A stretch of 64,000 bases of DNA from Neisseriaceae bacterium PsAf (GCA_017114885.1 WNLJ01000030.1:34031-98030); one strand, 5' to 3'. Shown: positions 1 through 12,358, counted from the first letter of the stretch. The notes: a model not told the origin generated them from the letters alone. Translations and numbers: made by a program.

Positions 1-87
1 AAAATCAAAAAAGAATACAAAATTTTAAAAGTCCTGAACATTCGTAATGAAGCCCTACAATTGAACCTCCCCTTTGACGATTATTAA
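1..87 (+). CDS. C-terminal end of an unidentified protein (partial)
   Basis: An open frame enters from the left edge, gives 28 residues ending LNLPFDDY, and stops with TAA at 85-87. It is lysine- and leucine-rich and has no stop before its end. The 'LPFDDY' ending recalls the tails of some DNA methyltransferases, but too little is visible to name it. It points toward leuD, which is on the opposite strand. Confidence 0.35.
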   Translation, partial: KIKKEYKILKVLNIRNEALQLNLPFDDY

Positions 88-154
88 ATTGTGATAAATT
101 AAGTCTAAATTATGAACCTGTATAGCCTCCCTTATAGCCTGTTTTCTCTTTGTT

Positions 155-285
155 TTATTTTAGTTCTCTAACAACACCAGAAAGATATCTATCTATAATA
201 TTAGTTATTTCTTTTTGAGTAAGATATTGAACTCATCCGTACTATCTCGATTAGAAAGTTTAGAAAACAGATATTTTATGATATC
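155..285 (-). pseudogene. Possible decayed gene fragment, perhaps integrase-like
   Basis: On the minus strand two short frames abut near 228-232. The upstream frame reads about 22 residues (LFSKLSNRDSTDEF at its end). A shift of one base then continues it as QYLTQKEITNIIDRYL and ends VRELK before a stop at 155-157. The lysine- and isoleucine-rich 'LTxxEIxxIIxxYL' pattern resembles the N-terminal region of some phage-type integrases. That is an inference from a few residues; it could be chance. Confidence 0.2.
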
Positions 286-292
286 TTACTCA
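216..292. repeat. 12-bp inverted repeat (arms 216-227 and 281-292)
   Basis: The arms TGAGTAAGATAT and ATATCTTACTCA are perfect reverse complements separated by 53 bases. There is no T-run after either arm, so it does not look like a standard terminator. It overlaps the decayed minus-strand fragment. Confidence 0.6.
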
Positions 293-401
293 TAAAACCT
301 AGTTAGTAAAACTTGTATTTCGTACTAAAATTTACGGGATATAAAAAATAGAGTTAAACAATTGTGCTTAATTCCATTTGTTTAACCTATTTCACAAAAT
401 A

Positions 402-1046
402 TTAAAACATCCAAGGAAATTGTTGTTTGCGCTTATCTTCAAAAGCTTTAATCTCATCACTATTTTGCAAGGTTAAGCCGATTTCATCCAAGCCATTTAA
501 TAAACAATATTTCCTATGTTCTGTAATATCAAAATTAAAAACCTGACCACTTGGTGTACTTGGTGTAGTAACCGTTTGTTCTGGTAGAGAAATTAATAAA
601 CGATAACCAATATTATTTTCCACTTCAGAAAATAATGTATCCACTTTTTCTTCTGACAAAACAATGGGTAATAAGCCATTTTTATAACAATTATTAAAGA
701 ATATATCAGCAAAACTAGGGGCAATAATCGCTCTAAACCCATATTCATCTAAAGCCCATGGCGCATGTTCACGGCTAGAACCACAACCAAAATTCTTACG
801 TGTTAATAAAATTTCTGCGCCTTGATAACGATCTTGATTCAAAGAAAAGTCAGGATTTAAAGGGCGCTTACTGTTGTCCATGCCCACATCCCCCCGATCT
901 AAATAACGCCACGCATCAAAGCAATTTTCTCCATAGCCTGTACGCTTAATCGATCTTAGAAACTGTTTTGGAATAATAGCATCAGTATCTACATTCGCCC
1001 TATCTAAAGGCGCTACTAACCCGTTTAACTCTTGAAATGCTTTCAT
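402..1046 (-). CDS. leuD: 3-isopropylmalate dehydratase small subunit
   Basis: LeuD pairs with LeuC to isomerise 2-isopropylmalate to 3-isopropylmalate in leucine synthesis. The 214-residue product starts [20 protein letters not shown] and carries the swivelling-domain motifs [10 protein letters not shown] and [15 protein letters not shown], which are standard for LeuD. A longer frame exists upstream, but the ATG at 1046 matches the family start and has AAGGAT upstream. It follows leuC by 16 bases, so the two are surely co-transcribed. Nothing is unusual except that leuB does not follow. Confidence 0.96.
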   Translation of the reverse strand: MKAFQELNGLVAPLDRANVDTDAIIPKQFLRSIKRTGYGENCFDAWRYLDRGDVGMDNSKRPLNPDFSLNQDRYQGAEILLTRKNFGCGSSREHAPWALDEYGFRAIIAPSFADIFFNNCYKNGLLPIVLSEEKVDTLFSEVENNIGYRLLISLPEQTVTTPSTPSGQVFNFDITEHRKYCLLNGLDEIGLTLQNSDEIKAFEDKRKQQFPWMF

Positions 1047-1062
1047 ATATTTCTTATCCTTT

Positions 1063-2472
1063 CTACAGCTTTCTATGATCAATAAAATGGCCAGCAATTG
1101 CAGCTGCAGCAGCCATTTGAGGACTAACTAAATGCGTTCTGCTTAATGTACCCTGTCTGCCTTCAAAATTCCGATTAGAGGTAGAAGCACAGCGTTCTTT
1201 AGGGCCTACCTTATCATCATTCATTGCCAAACACATAGAACACCCTGGCTCTCTCCATTCAAAACCTGCCTCTTTAAAAATTTTATCTAAGCCTTCTTTT
1301 TCTGCTTGTTCTTTCACCAAACCTGAGCCTGGTACGATTAAAACACGCTTTACAGAATCGGCTTTTTTCTTACCTTTAACTACTTTGGCCGCAGCTCTTA
1401 AATCTTCAATTCGACTGTTAGTACAAGAACCGATAAATACTACATCAACTGCTACTTCTGTGATTGGTGTATTCGGCTCTAACCCCATGTATTCATAGGC
1501 TCGCTCATAACTTTCTTTTTTAACAGGATCAGTAACACTTTGTAAATCAGGTGTTTTTTCATCAATAGCAATAACCATTTCAGGAGAGGTTCCCCAAGTT
1601 ACTTGTGGTTTAATATCTTTAGCATCAAAAGTATAAACTTTATCAAAGTGGGCATCCTTATCTGAAACTAAAGTTTTCCAGTACGCTACTGCCTTATCCC
1701 AATCTTCTCCTTTAGGAGCAAAGGGCCTATCTTTTAGATAATTCAAAGTAGTCTCATCCACTGCAACCATACCTGAACGAGCACCTGCTTCAATCGCAAG
1801 ATTACACAAAGTCATACGTCCTTCTACGCTTAAACTTCGAATCGCCTCACCAGTAAATTCAATTGCATAACCAGTACCCCCAGCGGTTCCAATCTGACCA
1901 ATAACATACAAAGCAATATCTTTTGCTGTGACTCCATCTTCCAACTGGCCATTAACTTCTATTTTCATGTTTTTAGATTTTTTGGCCACAATACATTGCG
2001 TGGCCATGACATGTTCTACTTCAGAAGTACCAATACCGTGAGCCAAAGTCGCCAAAGCACCATGTGTAGAGGTATGTGAATCACCACAAACCACAGTCAT
2101 ACCAGGCAATGTAGCTCCTTCTTCAGGCCCTACTACGTGTACAATTCCTTGGCGTTTATCTAAAATAAAAGGAAAATAATTTTTAATTTCAAACTCTTTA
2201 ATATTTTCATCTAAAGTATCAACTTGTAACTTAGAAATAGGATCAACAATCCCCTTATCCCAATCTTTGGTCGGTGTATTGTGATCTGCTGTAGAGACAA
2301 TACTAGATTCTCTCCATAGTGGACGATTGGCTAATTTCAATCCCTCAAAAGCTTGAGGAGAAGTAACCTCGTGTACTAGATGACGATCAATATATAATAA
2401 GACTGTTCCATCATCTTCTTGTTTTACAATATGACTATCCCATAACTTATCGTATAGTGTTTGTGCGTTCAT
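1063..2472 (-). CDS. leuC: 3-isopropylmalate dehydratase large subunit
   Basis: LeuC is the 4Fe-4S aconitase-family subunit of isopropylmalate isomerase. The 469-residue length is typical. Cluster-ligand regions are visible: [27 protein letters not shown] and [11 protein letters not shown] supply the cysteines. The start has AGGA a few bases upstream. It lies 24 bases downstream of the LysR gene and 16 bases upstream of leuD, all in one direction, suggesting a regulator-leuC-leuD transcription unit. Confidence 0.97.
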   Translation of the reverse strand: MNAQTLYDKLWDSHIVKQEDDGTVLLYIDRHLVHEVTSPQAFEGLKLANRPLWRESSIVSTADHNTPTKDWDKGIVDPISKLQVDTLDENIKEFEIKNYFPFILDKRQGIVHVVGPEEGATLPGMTVVCGDSHTSTHGALATLAHGIGTSEVEHVMATQCIVAKKSKNMKIEVNGQLEDGVTAKDIALYVIGQIGTAGGTGYAIEFTGEAIRSLSVEGRMTLCNLAIEAGARSGMVAVDETTLNYLKDRPFAPKGEDWDKAVAYWKTLVSDKDAHFDKVYTFDAKDIKPQVTWGTSPEMVIAIDEKTPDLQSVTDPVKKESYERAYEYMGLEPNTPITEVAVDVVFIGSCTNSRIEDLRAAAKVVKGKKKADSVKRVLIVPGSGLVKEQAEKEGLDKIFKEAGFEWREPGCSMCLAMNDDKVGPKERCASTSNRNFEGRQGTLSRTHLVSPQMAAAAAIAGHFIDHRKL

Positions 2473-2496
2473 TTTATTCCTATTTTTTTCTTATGT

Positions 2497-3444
2497 TTAA
2501 ATCACATAATCGACTGCAACTTCGTGCATTAATTGATCGATTCTTTCTTTTGTTAATTCTGGATTTAATAAATTAATTAAATCATAGGTATAACCTCTGA
2601 TGTATTGATCTTTTCTCATAATAATTCTGGTTTCTACTTCAGAAAACAAGTGTGACACAGAAACCACTTCTAAGCTTTCGTCCAACGTTTCCAAATCAAC
2701 CGCCATAGACTCTATTAAACCAATACCCAACCCCATTTTAACATAGGTTTTAATCACATCCGCATCGAATGATGATAAGGTCACATTAGGTAAATCCAAG
2801 CCTGCTTTCTGAAATACTCGAACTATTTTTTCTTGATTAACAAAATCATAATCATAAGTAATTAGAGGATATTTCAATAAATCCTCTAGTTCTATCTCGT
2901 GTTTATCTGCCAATTCATGATCAATAGGCATTATCAATTGATAAGACCAAGTATTACAAGGCAGATAAACCAGCTCTGGATTAAAAGATAAATTTTGATT
3001 GATAATGCCTAAATCTACTTCATACTCTGCGACTAAACGAGCTATTTCAACCGAGCTAGTTGGTAAAACTGAAACTTTAACATTAGGATAATTTTGCTTA
3101 AAAGCACACATTTTTTCAGGCAGCTCACAACGAGTAAAGCCATATACTCCTGCTAAATTAATTTCACCGGAGTTTTTATTAGACAGCTCATCTCCTATTT
3201 GCTTGATATTTTCAGCCTCTCGCAACACTTTCTCAGCTGTTTCCAAAATCAATTTACCAGGCTCTGTAACTGCTGTAATTCTCTTACCTTGTCGGATAAA
3301 AATTTGTATGCCCAATTCATCCTCTAATAATCGAATTTGTTTAGAAATACCTGGCTGTGACGTAAATAGAACTTGAGCCGCATCAGACACATTTAAATTT
3401 TGCTTGTACACTTCTAGTACATATCTTAACTGTTGTAGTTTCAT
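2497..3444 (-). CDS. LysR-family transcriptional regulator, CysB-like
   Basis: The protein begins MKLQQLRYVLEVYKQNLNVS and has an N-terminal winged-helix region (about residues 1-60, with LFTSQPGISKQIRLLEDELG) followed by a periplasmic-binding-like effector domain. The helix-turn-helix and 315-residue length fit the CysB/Cbl branch, which controls sulfur assimilation in other bacteria. A 19-residue upstream extension was rejected because the family start is at 3444. It is directly upstream of leuCD in the same direction, so it may be co-transcribed with, or control, leucine genes. The ligand is unknown. Confidence 0.88.
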   Translation of the reverse strand: MKLQQLRYVLEVYKQNLNVSDAAQVLFTSQPGISKQIRLLEDELGIQIFIRQGKRITAVTEPGKLILETAEKVLREAENIKQIGDELSNKNSGEINLAGVYGFTRCELPEKMCAFKQNYPNVKVSVLPTSSVEIARLVAEYEVDLGIINQNLSFNPELVYLPCNTWSYQLIMPIDHELADKHEIELEDLLKYPLITYDYDFVNQEKIVRVFQKAGLDLPNVTLSSFDADVIKTYVKMGLGIGLIESMAVDLETLDESLEVVSVSHLFSEVETRIIMRKDQYIRGYTYDLINLLNPELTKERIDQLMHEVAVDYVI

Positions 3445-3540
3445 AAAATCCAGATATATTATTAAAATATTAATATTTAGTAAGAAAGTTATTATAATCA
3501 ATTAATCTTAGGTTTCAAACTAATTAAGGCATTATTTTAA

Positions 3541-5544
3541 ATGAATAATCTACAAACTAAATTTATCCAAACCGAAACTCAAAAAACAGTGAATGAAATA
3601 CTTGCTCAACCTGAGTGGACAACCATCAAAAAAAGCATTACTAATATTTTAGATAGTGAAGAACACATCACTTATTGCGAAGAACATCAGGGAAGAATGT
3701 ATCACCTATTACAAAGTACCGAATACCCAAAAGGTATCTATAGAAGCTGTGATGCAAAAGATTATAGAGCTGGTGTGTCGCAATGGGAATTAATATTTAA
3801 TGTTGCTGATTTTGATGAGATATTGAATGATGATATTTATCTTGAAGCTTATATGCATTTTGTTGAAAATCCAAATTTGATACTGCTAATACTAAGTAGT
3901 CAAGGTCAAGATATTCACTACACACTAGAATTTAATATCTCTCAAAAAAATATTGTTACTAATGGTTTTAATTTTCCTCTTTCTAAATCATTTGTACAAT
4001 GGAGAGATGAAAATAGTATTTGGCTTAATCCCGCATGGGAGGAAAGTCAAATAACTTCTAGTGGTTATTCTAAACAAGTTTATTTATTGAGACGTGGTCA
4101 AAATTTTTCAGAAGCTACTCTTGTTTTTGAAGGTCAACAGGATGATATCTTTGTCGAAGCTTGGCGGTATTTAGATGTACATGGAGCACCATTGGATATT
4201 ATCAAACAATCTCATTCTTTTTATCAGTTTACTTACTATGTCATTCAAGAAAACTTACAAATTCTACCGCTATCATTACCCAAAAGTTGCGATGTTTGTG
4301 GTTACCTCAATGGTTATTTATTAATACATCTCAAACAAGACTGGGTTAAATCTAAAGCAACTTATTTATCAGGAAGTGTATTGGCTGTTAAATTACAAAA
4401 GGGCCAATTAAAAACTATTCTTCCTGTATTTACCCAACAAAATCATCAGGTAGTAGAATCCATAGAAACCAGTAAAGATTATATTTTTATTCATTACTTG
4501 GATAATATTTACAGCAAAGCACATGTCAGATTATTTAAAAATGATGCGTTAATACCTGTGGCTTTCCCTGAGTTAGACACCATTAACTTTGAATTAATCG
4601 ATCAGCCATGGCGTAGTAATATATTTTATATTGCTGCAAATGATTTAATCCACGAACCTATTCTTTATGCTTGGGATGCAAAACGAGAAGAATTAAGCGT
4701 ACTAAGACGTCAGAAAGCTCTTTTTGATACGAACAACCTATCTATTCGCCAATATTTTGCCTCATCTAAAGACAACACCCAAATTCCTTATTTTTGGTGT
4801 GGCACGAAGCCTGAACAAAAGACACCCACTTTAATATATTGCTATGGTGGTTTTGCTGTTAATGAACTGCCTCACTATATGCCTATTATTGGTAAGCTTT
4901 GGCTAGAACAAGGATTTTCATTCATCATAGCCAATATACGTGGTGGCGCAGAGTTAGGAGAAAATTGGCATCAACAAGCCATACAAGAAAATAAATATAA
5001 AAGTATCGAAGATTTAATTGCTGTTATACAAGATGTCCAAAAAAATAAAAAAACATCTCCCGAAATGACTGCGATACAAGGCGCTAGTAATGGGGGTTTA
5101 ATCGTTGCAAATGCTATGGTTGAGGTCCCTGATTTACTCAAATCTGTTTTATGTGAAGTGCCTATTATTGATATGCAACATTACACCGAATATGGTAGTG
5201 GGTATTTATGGAAAGATGAATATGGTGATCCTGATAATCCAGAAATGATTCCTTATTTGGAAAAAATTAATATATTAAATAAAATTTCTGATAAGATACA
5301 ATACCCTGAACTATTCATCACGACCAATATAAACGATGACAGGGTTAATCCTCAACACGCTCTTTTCTTGCATCAAAAAATGCTGGATACAGGGCATACC
5401 AACAGTCATCTCATAAGTTATCATACAGGTGGCCATGAATCCTTAAATGGCCAAGATGAATATATCCAAGAATTAGCATATCTATGGGTTTTTTTATATA
5501 ATGCAATGGGTTTAGATTTTAAAACCTTTATTTCTAACAAATAA
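3541..5544 (+). CDS. Prolyl oligopeptidase family serine peptidase (S9A)
   Basis: This 667-residue protein has the S9A layout: a long N-terminal propeller-like half and a C-terminal alpha/beta-hydrolase domain from about residue 420. The catalytic serine lies in GASNGG, the aspartate in [10 protein letters not shown], and the histidine in GGHESLNG. No signal peptide is seen, so it is probably cytosolic and cleaves short proline-containing peptides. It is divergent from the LysR gene, with 96 bases between starts, and parC follows after 26 bases. Confidence 0.9.
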   Translation: MNNLQTKFIQTETQKTVNEILAQPEWTTIKKSITNILDSEEHITYCEEHQGRMYHLLQSTEYPKGIYRSCDAKDYRAGVSQWELIFNVADFDEILNDDIYLEAYMHFVENPNLILLILSSQGQDIHYTLEFNISQKNIVTNGFNFPLSKSFVQWRDENSIWLNPAWEESQITSSGYSKQVYLLRRGQNFSEATLVFEGQQDDIFVEAWRYLDVHGAPLDIIKQSHSFYQFTYYVIQENLQILPLSLPKSCDVCGYLNGYLLIHLKQDWVKSKATYLSGSVLAVKLQKGQLKTILPVFTQQNHQVVESIETSKDYIFIHYLDNIYSKAHVRLFKNDALIPVAFPELDTINFELIDQPWRSNIFYIAANDLIHEPILYAWDAKREELSVLRRQKALFDTNNLSIRQYFASSKDNTQIPYFWCGTKPEQKTPTLIYCYGGFAVNELPHYMPIIGKLWLEQGFSFIIANIRGGAELGENWHQQAIQENKYKSIEDLIAVIQDVQKNKKTSPEMTAIQGASNGGLIVANAMVEVPDLLKSVLCEVPIIDMQHYTEYGSGYLWKDEYGDPDNPEMIPYLEKINILNKISDKIQYPELFITTNINDDRVNPQHALFLHQKMLDTGHTNSHLISYHTGGHESLNGQDEYIQELAYLWVFLYNAMGLDFKTFISNK

Positions 5545-5570
5545 ATAGAAAATTAAACACAAGAATTTTT

Positions 5571-7856
5571 ATGAGCGATACTTCAACTCCTTTTATTGGC
5601 CCCAATGACACCATCACCTTGGCAGAATATGCTGAAAAAGCTTATCTAGAATATGCCATGAGTGTCATTAAAGGCAGAGCTATTCCCAGTATTTCAGATG
5701 GACAAAAAGCCGTACAAAGACGTATTTTGTTTGCTATGAATGAAATGGGCTTAACCAACCAAGCAAAGCCTGTGAAATCTGCGCGCGTTGTTGGTGATGT
5801 AATTGGTAAATATCATCCTCATGGTGATACTTCTGCTTACGAAGCAATGGTTAGAATGGCTCAAGATTTTACTTTGCGTTATCCCTTAGTAGATGGTGTT
5901 GGGAATTATGGTTCTCGTGATGGAGATGGCGCTGCAGCAATGCGATACACTGAAGCCAGACTAACACCTATTTCAGAGTTGCTTTTATCAGAAATCAATC
6001 TAGGCACGGTAGACTTTATGCCAAATTATGATGGCGTTAATCAAGAACCAATAGACTTACCTGCTAGACTTCCCATGATACTTCTGAATGGCGCTTCTGG
6101 AATTGCAGTTGGTTTAGCCACTGAAATACCCTCTCATAATTTAAAAGAAGTAGCTGAAGCGACTGTAGCTCTCATTAAAAACCCAAATCTTTCTACTAAA
6201 GATTTAATGCAGTATGTAATGGGTCCAGATTTTGCGACAGGTGGACACATTATTAATTCAAAAGAAGAGTTATTACACATCTATACAACTGGTAAAGGCA
6301 GCGTTCGCGTTCGTGCTAAATATAGTGTAGAAAAATTGGCCAGAGGTCAATGGCGTATCATTGTACATGAAATTCCTCAAACTACTTCGGCACAGAAAAT
6401 TCTGGCGCAAATTGAAAGCCAAACAAACCCTAAGCCCAAGGGAGGCAAAAAACAACTTACTCAAGAACAAAGTAATACCAAAGCACTCATACTTTCTGTT
6501 TTAGATAGAGTACGAGATGAATCGGACAGTGAAGAACCCACCCGTTTGGTATTCGAACCCAAATCTAGTCGCCAAGACCCAGAGGAATTTATGAATACCT
6601 TAATGGCACAAACAGATTTAGAACTAAATGTTCCTATTAATCTCATTATGATTGGCTTAGACGGAAGGCCTCAGCAAAAATCACTTAAAGATATCTTAGA
6701 AGAATGGATTGTCTTTAGAAATACTTGTGTTACTAGGCGCTTACAACATTGCTTAACTCAAGTTGAAAAAAGAATGCATATTTTAAATGGTCGTATGATT
6801 GTATTTATTCATATCGATGAAGTCATCGCCATTATTCGAGAATCCGGTGAGCCTAAAAAAGAATTAATCTCGCATTTTAAACTAACAGAAGTACAGGCAG
6901 AGGATATTCTTGAAATACGACTAAGACAATTAGCAAAATTAGAATGGATTAAACTTGAAAATGAACTTAATAAGTTAAAAGAAGAAGCTCAAGAATTAAT
7001 GCATTTACTAGCTAATGAAGATGCTAAAAAGAAATTAATTATTAAGGAAATTCAGTCTGATAGTAAAAAATTTGGCGATGAAAGAAGAACTAAAATTGAG
7101 AAAACTGAACGTTCTTTGTTAAATCAAACAACTGCTGATGAACCGATTACTTTAATTCTATCGAAAAAAGGTTGGATTCGTTCCAGAGTTGGTCACCATT
7201 TAGATTTAAGTGCAACTAATTTTAAAGAAGGAGATGGGCAGCAACAAATCTTAGAAGCAAGAACGGTTTCTACCATCATATTACTAGATACCACAGGTCA
7301 ATCGTATATGATTGACCCCGCGGAAGTCCCTAGCGGTAGAGGTGATGGCATCCCAATTGCTACACTTATTGACATCAACCCGCAAGCGAAAATTATCAGT
7401 ATGTTAACAGGAGAGCCAGAAGAACAGGTTTTATTAACCAGCTCAGCAGGATATGGTTTCATTACTAATTTAGAACAGATGATGACTAAAATGAAAGCAG
7501 GAAAAAATATTCTTACGGTTCCTAAAAATCATCAAGCCCTAGTTCCTATTTTACTGCACGATGATGATCTCAAAAATGCAAATCTGGTTGCCGTAAGTGA
7601 TGAAACCAGACTGATTGCTTTTCCTTTAAATGAAATGAAGTTCCTAAATAAAGGGAAAGGATTGCAAATTATGTCTTTAGCTAATAATTATCAATTACAA
7701 TACGTAACGGTTACTACCCAAGATACTTATAAGCTACATATCAAGAATCGAAAAAATACCTCAGTAGAAACTTATCCTATCTCTGATATACTAACCACCA
7801 GAGGAAAAAAAGGAAAAGTATATAAATCAACACATCCTATTGTGGGTATTTCTTGA
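5571..7856 (+). CDS. parC: DNA topoisomerase IV subunit A
   Basis: ParC is the DNA-cutting subunit of topoisomerase IV, which unlinks daughter chromosomes. The catalytic tyrosine is Tyr126 in [10 protein letters not shown]. The 761-residue length and the lack of a GyrA-box separate it from gyrA at 14370. The quinolone-contact region reads [10 protein letters not shown], with Thr87 where Neisseria and E. coli ParC have serine, and an intact Glu91. parE is not adjacent. It is 26 bases from the peptidase gene and is followed by a hairpin. Confidence 0.96.
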   Translation: MSDTSTPFIGPNDTITLAEYAEKAYLEYAMSVIKGRAIPSISDGQKAVQRRILFAMNEMGLTNQAKPVKSARVVGDVIGKYHPHGDTSAYEAMVRMAQDFTLRYPLVDGVGNYGSRDGDGAAAMRYTEARLTPISELLLSEINLGTVDFMPNYDGVNQEPIDLPARLPMILLNGASGIAVGLATEIPSHNLKEVAEATVALIKNPNLSTKDLMQYVMGPDFATGGHIINSKEELLHIYTTGKGSVRVRAKYSVEKLARGQWRIIVHEIPQTTSAQKILAQIESQTNPKPKGGKKQLTQEQSNTKALILSVLDRVRDESDSEEPTRLVFEPKSSRQDPEEFMNTLMAQTDLELNVPINLIMIGLDGRPQQKSLKDILEEWIVFRNTCVTRRLQHCLTQVEKRMHILNGRMIVFIHIDEVIAIIRESGEPKKELISHFKLTEVQAEDILEIRLRQLAKLEWIKLENELNKLKEEAQELMHLLANEDAKKKLIIKEIQSDSKKFGDERRTKIEKTERSLLNQTTADEPITLILSKKGWIRSRVGHHLDLSATNFKEGDGQQQILEARTVSTIILLDTTGQSYMIDPAEVPSGRGDGIPIATLIDINPQAKIISMLTGEPEEQVLLTSSAGYGFITNLEQMMTKMKAGKNILTVPKNHQALVPILLHDDDLKNANLVAVSDETRLIAFPLNEMKFLNKGKGLQIMSLANNYQLQYVTVTTQDTYKLHIKNRKNTSVETYPISDILTTRGKKGKVYKSTHPIVGIS

Positions 7857-7900
7857 TATATGGAATACATACTTTATTTTTTGAATAAAAATTCCATATA
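7857..7900. repeat. Inverted repeat downstream of parC
   Basis: TATATGGAAT at 7857-7866 pairs perfectly with ATTCCATATA at 7891-7900. A second stem, TTTATT/AATAAA, can form inside. It starts at the parC stop and could end or stabilise the parC message, but there is no following T-run, so it is not a classical intrinsic terminator. Confidence 0.5.
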
Positions 7901-7989
7901 AACTAATGAAGAAAAACATATTTTCTCCTCCAAATGATTTTTTTTATGGTATATTACAGCGTGAACTTATGATATTTAAGCTACTGTCT

Positions 7990-8535
7990 ATGAAAATTAA
8001 TTCTATTGTTAAATATATTTTTTGTCTCAGTTTATGCCTACCCTCCACCTTAGTATTTGCCGATAAAATCGATGATATTATCGTGATTAACAATACTAAA
8101 AGTAGTAGCACCACACAAAATGCAAATACTATGCTTAACAAAGTAGATAATAAAAAACAAGCCGATGATTTGCTAATGAATGCCATGGGTATGTTAGGTG
8201 TTAATTACAAGTGGGGTGGTGACAATCCAAAAAGTGGTATGGATTGTAGTGGATTTATACAATATGTTTTTAAAACAACTCAGGATGTCAATCTACCTAG
8301 AACTGCACGAATGATGTCTCAACAAGGAATACCTGTTGCTAGAAATAACTTACAACCTGGTGATTTAATCTTTTTTGCCACTGGTAAAAGCAGAGCGGTC
8401 ACCCATGTTGGTGTCTATATTGGTGATGATAAATTTATTCATACCCCTCGCACAGGTAAATCAGTAGAGATTAGACCTTTATCCAATAAATATTGGACTA
8501 AAGCATATCTTTGGGCAAGGCGAATTGATAAATAA
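7990..8535 (+). CDS. NlpC/P60 cysteine peptidase, secreted
   Basis: A signal peptide (MKINSIVKYIFCLSLCLPST, cut near VFA) precedes an NlpC/P60 domain. The catalytic cysteine is in GMDCSGFIQYVF and the histidines are in VTHVGVYIG and KFIHTP. Such enzymes cut peptide bonds in peptidoglycan stems in the periplasm. The product is 181 residues. The frame is open upstream to 7906, but the start at 7990 gives a proper signal peptide; 7969 is an alternative. A second family member lies at 42876. Confidence 0.88.
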   Translation: MKINSIVKYIFCLSLCLPSTLVFADKIDDIIVINNTKSSSTTQNANTMLNKVDNKKQADDLLMNAMGMLGVNYKWGGDNPKSGMDCSGFIQYVFKTTQDVNLPRTARMMSQQGIPVARNNLQPGDLIFFATGKSRAVTHVGVYIGDDKFIHTPRTGKSVEIRPLSNKYWTKAYLWARRIDK

Positions 8536-8546
8536 AGAAAAATATT

Positions 8547-8762
8547 ATGCTTACTGATTTTTCTCACAAATGGTTGGATAAAGATGGTAACGTTGTTGCC
8601 TGTAAAGAAAAAAATAAAGTAATGCAAGAGAATATGGAGGAATTTGCCCATAACGCCCAGGATATTCTTGAAGATGCTATTCTTATGGGTTGTGAAGAAG
8701 ATCAAGTAAAAGAATTTATGATTAACTTGATTAAATCGCTTTCTAATCCATACAATGAGTGA
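8547..8762 (+). CDS. Small conserved-looking hypothetical protein
   Basis: The 71-residue product is acidic and helical with no membrane segment or signal peptide. It has two cysteines (VVACKEK, LMGCEED) and a short N-terminal WLDKDGNVVACKEKN stretch. It starts 11 bases after the NlpC/P60 gene and its stop at 8760-8762 lies immediately before the next start, so it is part of the same unit as the glycosyltransferases. I do not recognise its family. Confidence 0.7.
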   Translation: MLTDFSHKWLDKDGNVVACKEKNKVMQENMEEFAHNAQDILEDAILMGCEEDQVKEFMINLIKSLSNPYNE

Positions 8763-8764
8763 TT

Positions 8765-9523
8765 ATGAACTCTAAAATATCAGCACTCATTATTGCTAAA
8801 AACGAACAAGATAATATAACCGAATGCATTAAGAGCATTGCTTTTTGTGATGAAATCATTGTTATTGATGATTTTAGTAGTGATGACACCGTATCATTAG
8901 CCCAATCTTTAGGGGCGACTGTTTATCAGAGAGCTATGGATGGTGATTATGGCTCACAGCAAACTTTTGCTATATCCAAAGCCAATAATCCGTGGCTATT
9001 ATTTATTGATTGCGATGAGCGAATTCCCGAATTATTAAAAAATGAAATTTTGCAAACCGTTCAAAAATCCCCTTTAGCTGCTTACCAAATTAAACGCTTA
9101 AATCATTTTGGTACAAAAAGGGTTTATTTCGGTACCATGAGACCAGATTATGTTTGTCGTTTAATTCCCAAAGAAGGCACTTCGGTACAAGGAAAAGTAC
9201 ATCAAAAAATGCAACACCCCTACCCTGAACATAAGTTAAAAAACGGCATGCTTCATTACACTTATCAATCTTGGGAAGAGTATTATGCAAAATTTGAACG
9301 TTATACACAGCTTTCTGCTGAAAAATACCAGTTTGAAGGTAAAACCTCTCATTTCTTTTTAGATTTGATTTTTAAACCTTTTTGGGCTTTTATTAAAATG
9401 TATTTTATTCATCTGGGTTTTTTGGATGGAAGATTAGGTTTTGTTTTAGCTAAAAACCATTATTTTTATACCTACACCAAATATGTACGCTTTTATTATT
9501 TACAACATCCTATTACAAAATAA
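8765..9523 (+). CDS. Family 2 glycosyltransferase, LgtF/WaaE-like
   Basis: The fold is GT-A: ISALIIAKNEQDNITECI at the N-terminus, the nucleotide-sugar residues IDDFSSDDT and the metal site FIDCDERI. This pattern and the 252-residue length match LgtF/KdtX/WaaE enzymes, which add glucose to the first heptose of lipooligosaccharide cores. The acceptor is inferred, not shown. ATG 8765 is preferred to GTG 8759. It follows the small ORF without a gap, and a second glycosyltransferase starts 4 bases later. Confidence 0.85.
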   Translation: MNSKISALIIAKNEQDNITECIKSIAFCDEIIVIDDFSSDDTVSLAQSLGATVYQRAMDGDYGSQQTFAISKANNPWLLFIDCDERIPELLKNEILQTVQKSPLAAYQIKRLNHFGTKRVYFGTMRPDYVCRLIPKEGTSVQGKVHQKMQHPYPEHKLKNGMLHYTYQSWEEYYAKFERYTQLSAEKYQFEGKTSHFFLDLIFKPFWAFIKMYFIHLGFLDGRLGFVLAKNHYFYTYTKYVRFYYLQHPITK

Positions 9524-9527
9524 ATAA

Positions 9528-10346
9528 ATGACTTTTGCTTGCTCTATTTCTTTAATTATTTCTACTTATAATTGGCCCTCTGCACTCGCACTGGTTCTGA
9601 AAAGTGCTATAGAACAGTCTATGCCTCCTAGTGAAATTATCATTGCAGATGATGGCTCTACTGTTGAAACCAAAAATTTAATTGATTCTTTTATTCAAAA
9701 AAGTTCTCTTCCTATTCAGCACGTATGGCAAGAAGATTTAGGTTTTCGTTTAGCTCAATCCCGTAACAATGCTTTAAGAATTGCCAAAGGCGACTATATT
9801 GTTTTTATTGACGGTGACACTATCTTACATCCCAAATTTATCGAAGATCATTTATATCATGCACAAAGCAATACCTTTGTTGTTGGTTCAAGAGTGTTAC
9901 TTGGAGAAAATAGCACCCAAGACTTCTTAGACCAACAAGTTTTTCATTTTAACTTTTTCACTACTGAGGCTTCTAACAAGCAAAATGCTATTTATAGTCG
10001 TTTTCTATCCAATAAAACTGCTAAAAGAAGACGTGAGCCCGTACAAGAATTAATTTTTAAAATTCGTGGTTGTAATCTCGCCTGTTTTCGACAAGACATT
10101 ATCGAGGTTAACGGTTTTAATGAAGATTTTTGTGGTTGGGGTCGTGAAGATTCAGAATTTGCTTTTCGCTTACTGAAAAAAGGATTGTGGATTAAACATA
10201 TCAAATTTAATGCCATACAATACCATTTGTATCATCCAGAAAATACAAAGCAAAACCTAGAAAAAAACAACGCTCTTCTAGAAAATATTCAGAAGAGCGA
10301 TTCTTATCAATGCCAAAATGGCTTAATTCATATAACTAACGAATAA
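9528..10346 (+). CDS. Family 2 glycosyltransferase with galactosyltransferase-like C-terminus
   Basis: The N-terminal half is a GT-A domain (ISLIISTYNWPSALALVL, IIADDGS, FIDGDTIL). The C-terminal part has GWGREDSEFAFRLLKKG, typical of the Glyco_transf_7C region. It is probably a surface-glycan or lipooligosaccharide sugar transferase, given the LgtF-like gene 4 bases upstream. The product is 272 residues and has no membrane segment. Its last 11 bases overlap the end of sodC on the other strand. Confidence 0.82.
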   Translation: MTFACSISLIISTYNWPSALALVLKSAIEQSMPPSEIIIADDGSTVETKNLIDSFIQKSSLPIQHVWQEDLGFRLAQSRNNALRIAKGDYIVFIDGDTILHPKFIEDHLYHAQSNTFVVGSRVLLGENSTQDFLDQQVFHFNFFTTEASNKQNAIYSRFLSNKTAKRRREPVQELIFKIRGCNLACFRQDIIEVNGFNEDFCGWGREDSEFAFRLLKKGLWIKHIKFNAIQYHLYHPENTKQNLEKNNALLENIQKSDSYQCQNGLIHITNE

Positions 10347-10917
10347 CGCCACAAGCAATCCTACCCCCAGCATTACCTGTTGGTTGGGTTACAAAGTCAT
10401 CTGGATCACTATGCAAAATAATAGAGTGACCTAAAATATTTTTGGCGGGATCATTGCAACCAATACACCAACTATCGGTAGTAGTTTTAAAAGTATAATC
10501 AACATTACCCTCTTTATCGGCTAAAAAGACCCCAATATCGCCTTTGTGATAGCCATTTTTATGGCCCCAACGACCGTGTTTATCCTGAGTAGGATTCCAA
10601 TGTCCGCCAGCAGAGCTACCATCAGCAGAAGAACAGTCTGGATTTTCATGAACATGAATAGCATGTAATCCAGGTGGAACATTTTTAGCTTTTAATTGCA
10701 ATAAAACAGTGCCTTCTTTTAAAGCGTAAACTTCAATTGTTCCTGACACCTGACTGCCACTTTTCGCTTGTAGAGGAATAATGACTTGTTCATCTGCACC
10801 TAGCACTTTTGATTTTGTATTTGAACTTGTTTTGATATCATTAGAGGACTGGCTAGAGCTACACGCTGCTAACATTAAAACACATAAAGAAGCTAATATT
10901 TTGTTCTGTTTTTTCAT
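10336..10917 (-). CDS. sodC: Cu,Zn superoxide dismutase, lipoprotein form
   Basis: SodC removes superoxide in the periplasm. The start at 10917 gives a lipoprotein signal ending LMLAAC, with AAGGAA upstream. Copper and zinc ligands are seen in HAIHVHENPDC, GGHWNPTQDKHG, HKGDIG and LGHSIILHSDPDDF; the family signature GNAGGRIACGVI ends the protein. The linker after the lipid cysteine is serine-rich. It is 22 bases downstream of gdhA on the same strand and converges with the glycosyltransferase. Confidence 0.95.
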   Translation of the reverse strand: MKKQNKILASLCVLMLAACSSSQSSNDIKTSSNTKSKVLGADEQVIIPLQAKSGSQVSGTIEVYALKEGTVLLQLKAKNVPPGLHAIHVHENPDCSSADGSSAGGHWNPTQDKHGRWGHKNGYHKGDIGVFLADKEGNVDYTFKTTTDSWCIGCNDPAKNILGHSIILHSDPDDFVTQPTGNAGGRIACGVIR

Positions 10918-10939
10918 ATTGAAATATTCCTTAATTGTT

Positions 10940-12358
<1,419 letters not shown>

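Larger units (their letters stand above)
88..401. other. Intergenic AT-rich stretch with decayed sequence
   Basis: These 314 bases lie between the left-edge gene and leuD. I see no intact gene, tRNA or clear promoter. They contain a 12-bp inverted repeat and, on the minus strand, a gene-like fragment; both are listed separately. leuB, which often follows leuD, is not here. Confidence 0.6.

Noticed and set aside
8439..8705. Minus-strand 88-codon frame under the NlpC/P60 gene
   Set aside because: It is the shadow of two plus-strand genes and has no ribosome site or recognisable protein features.
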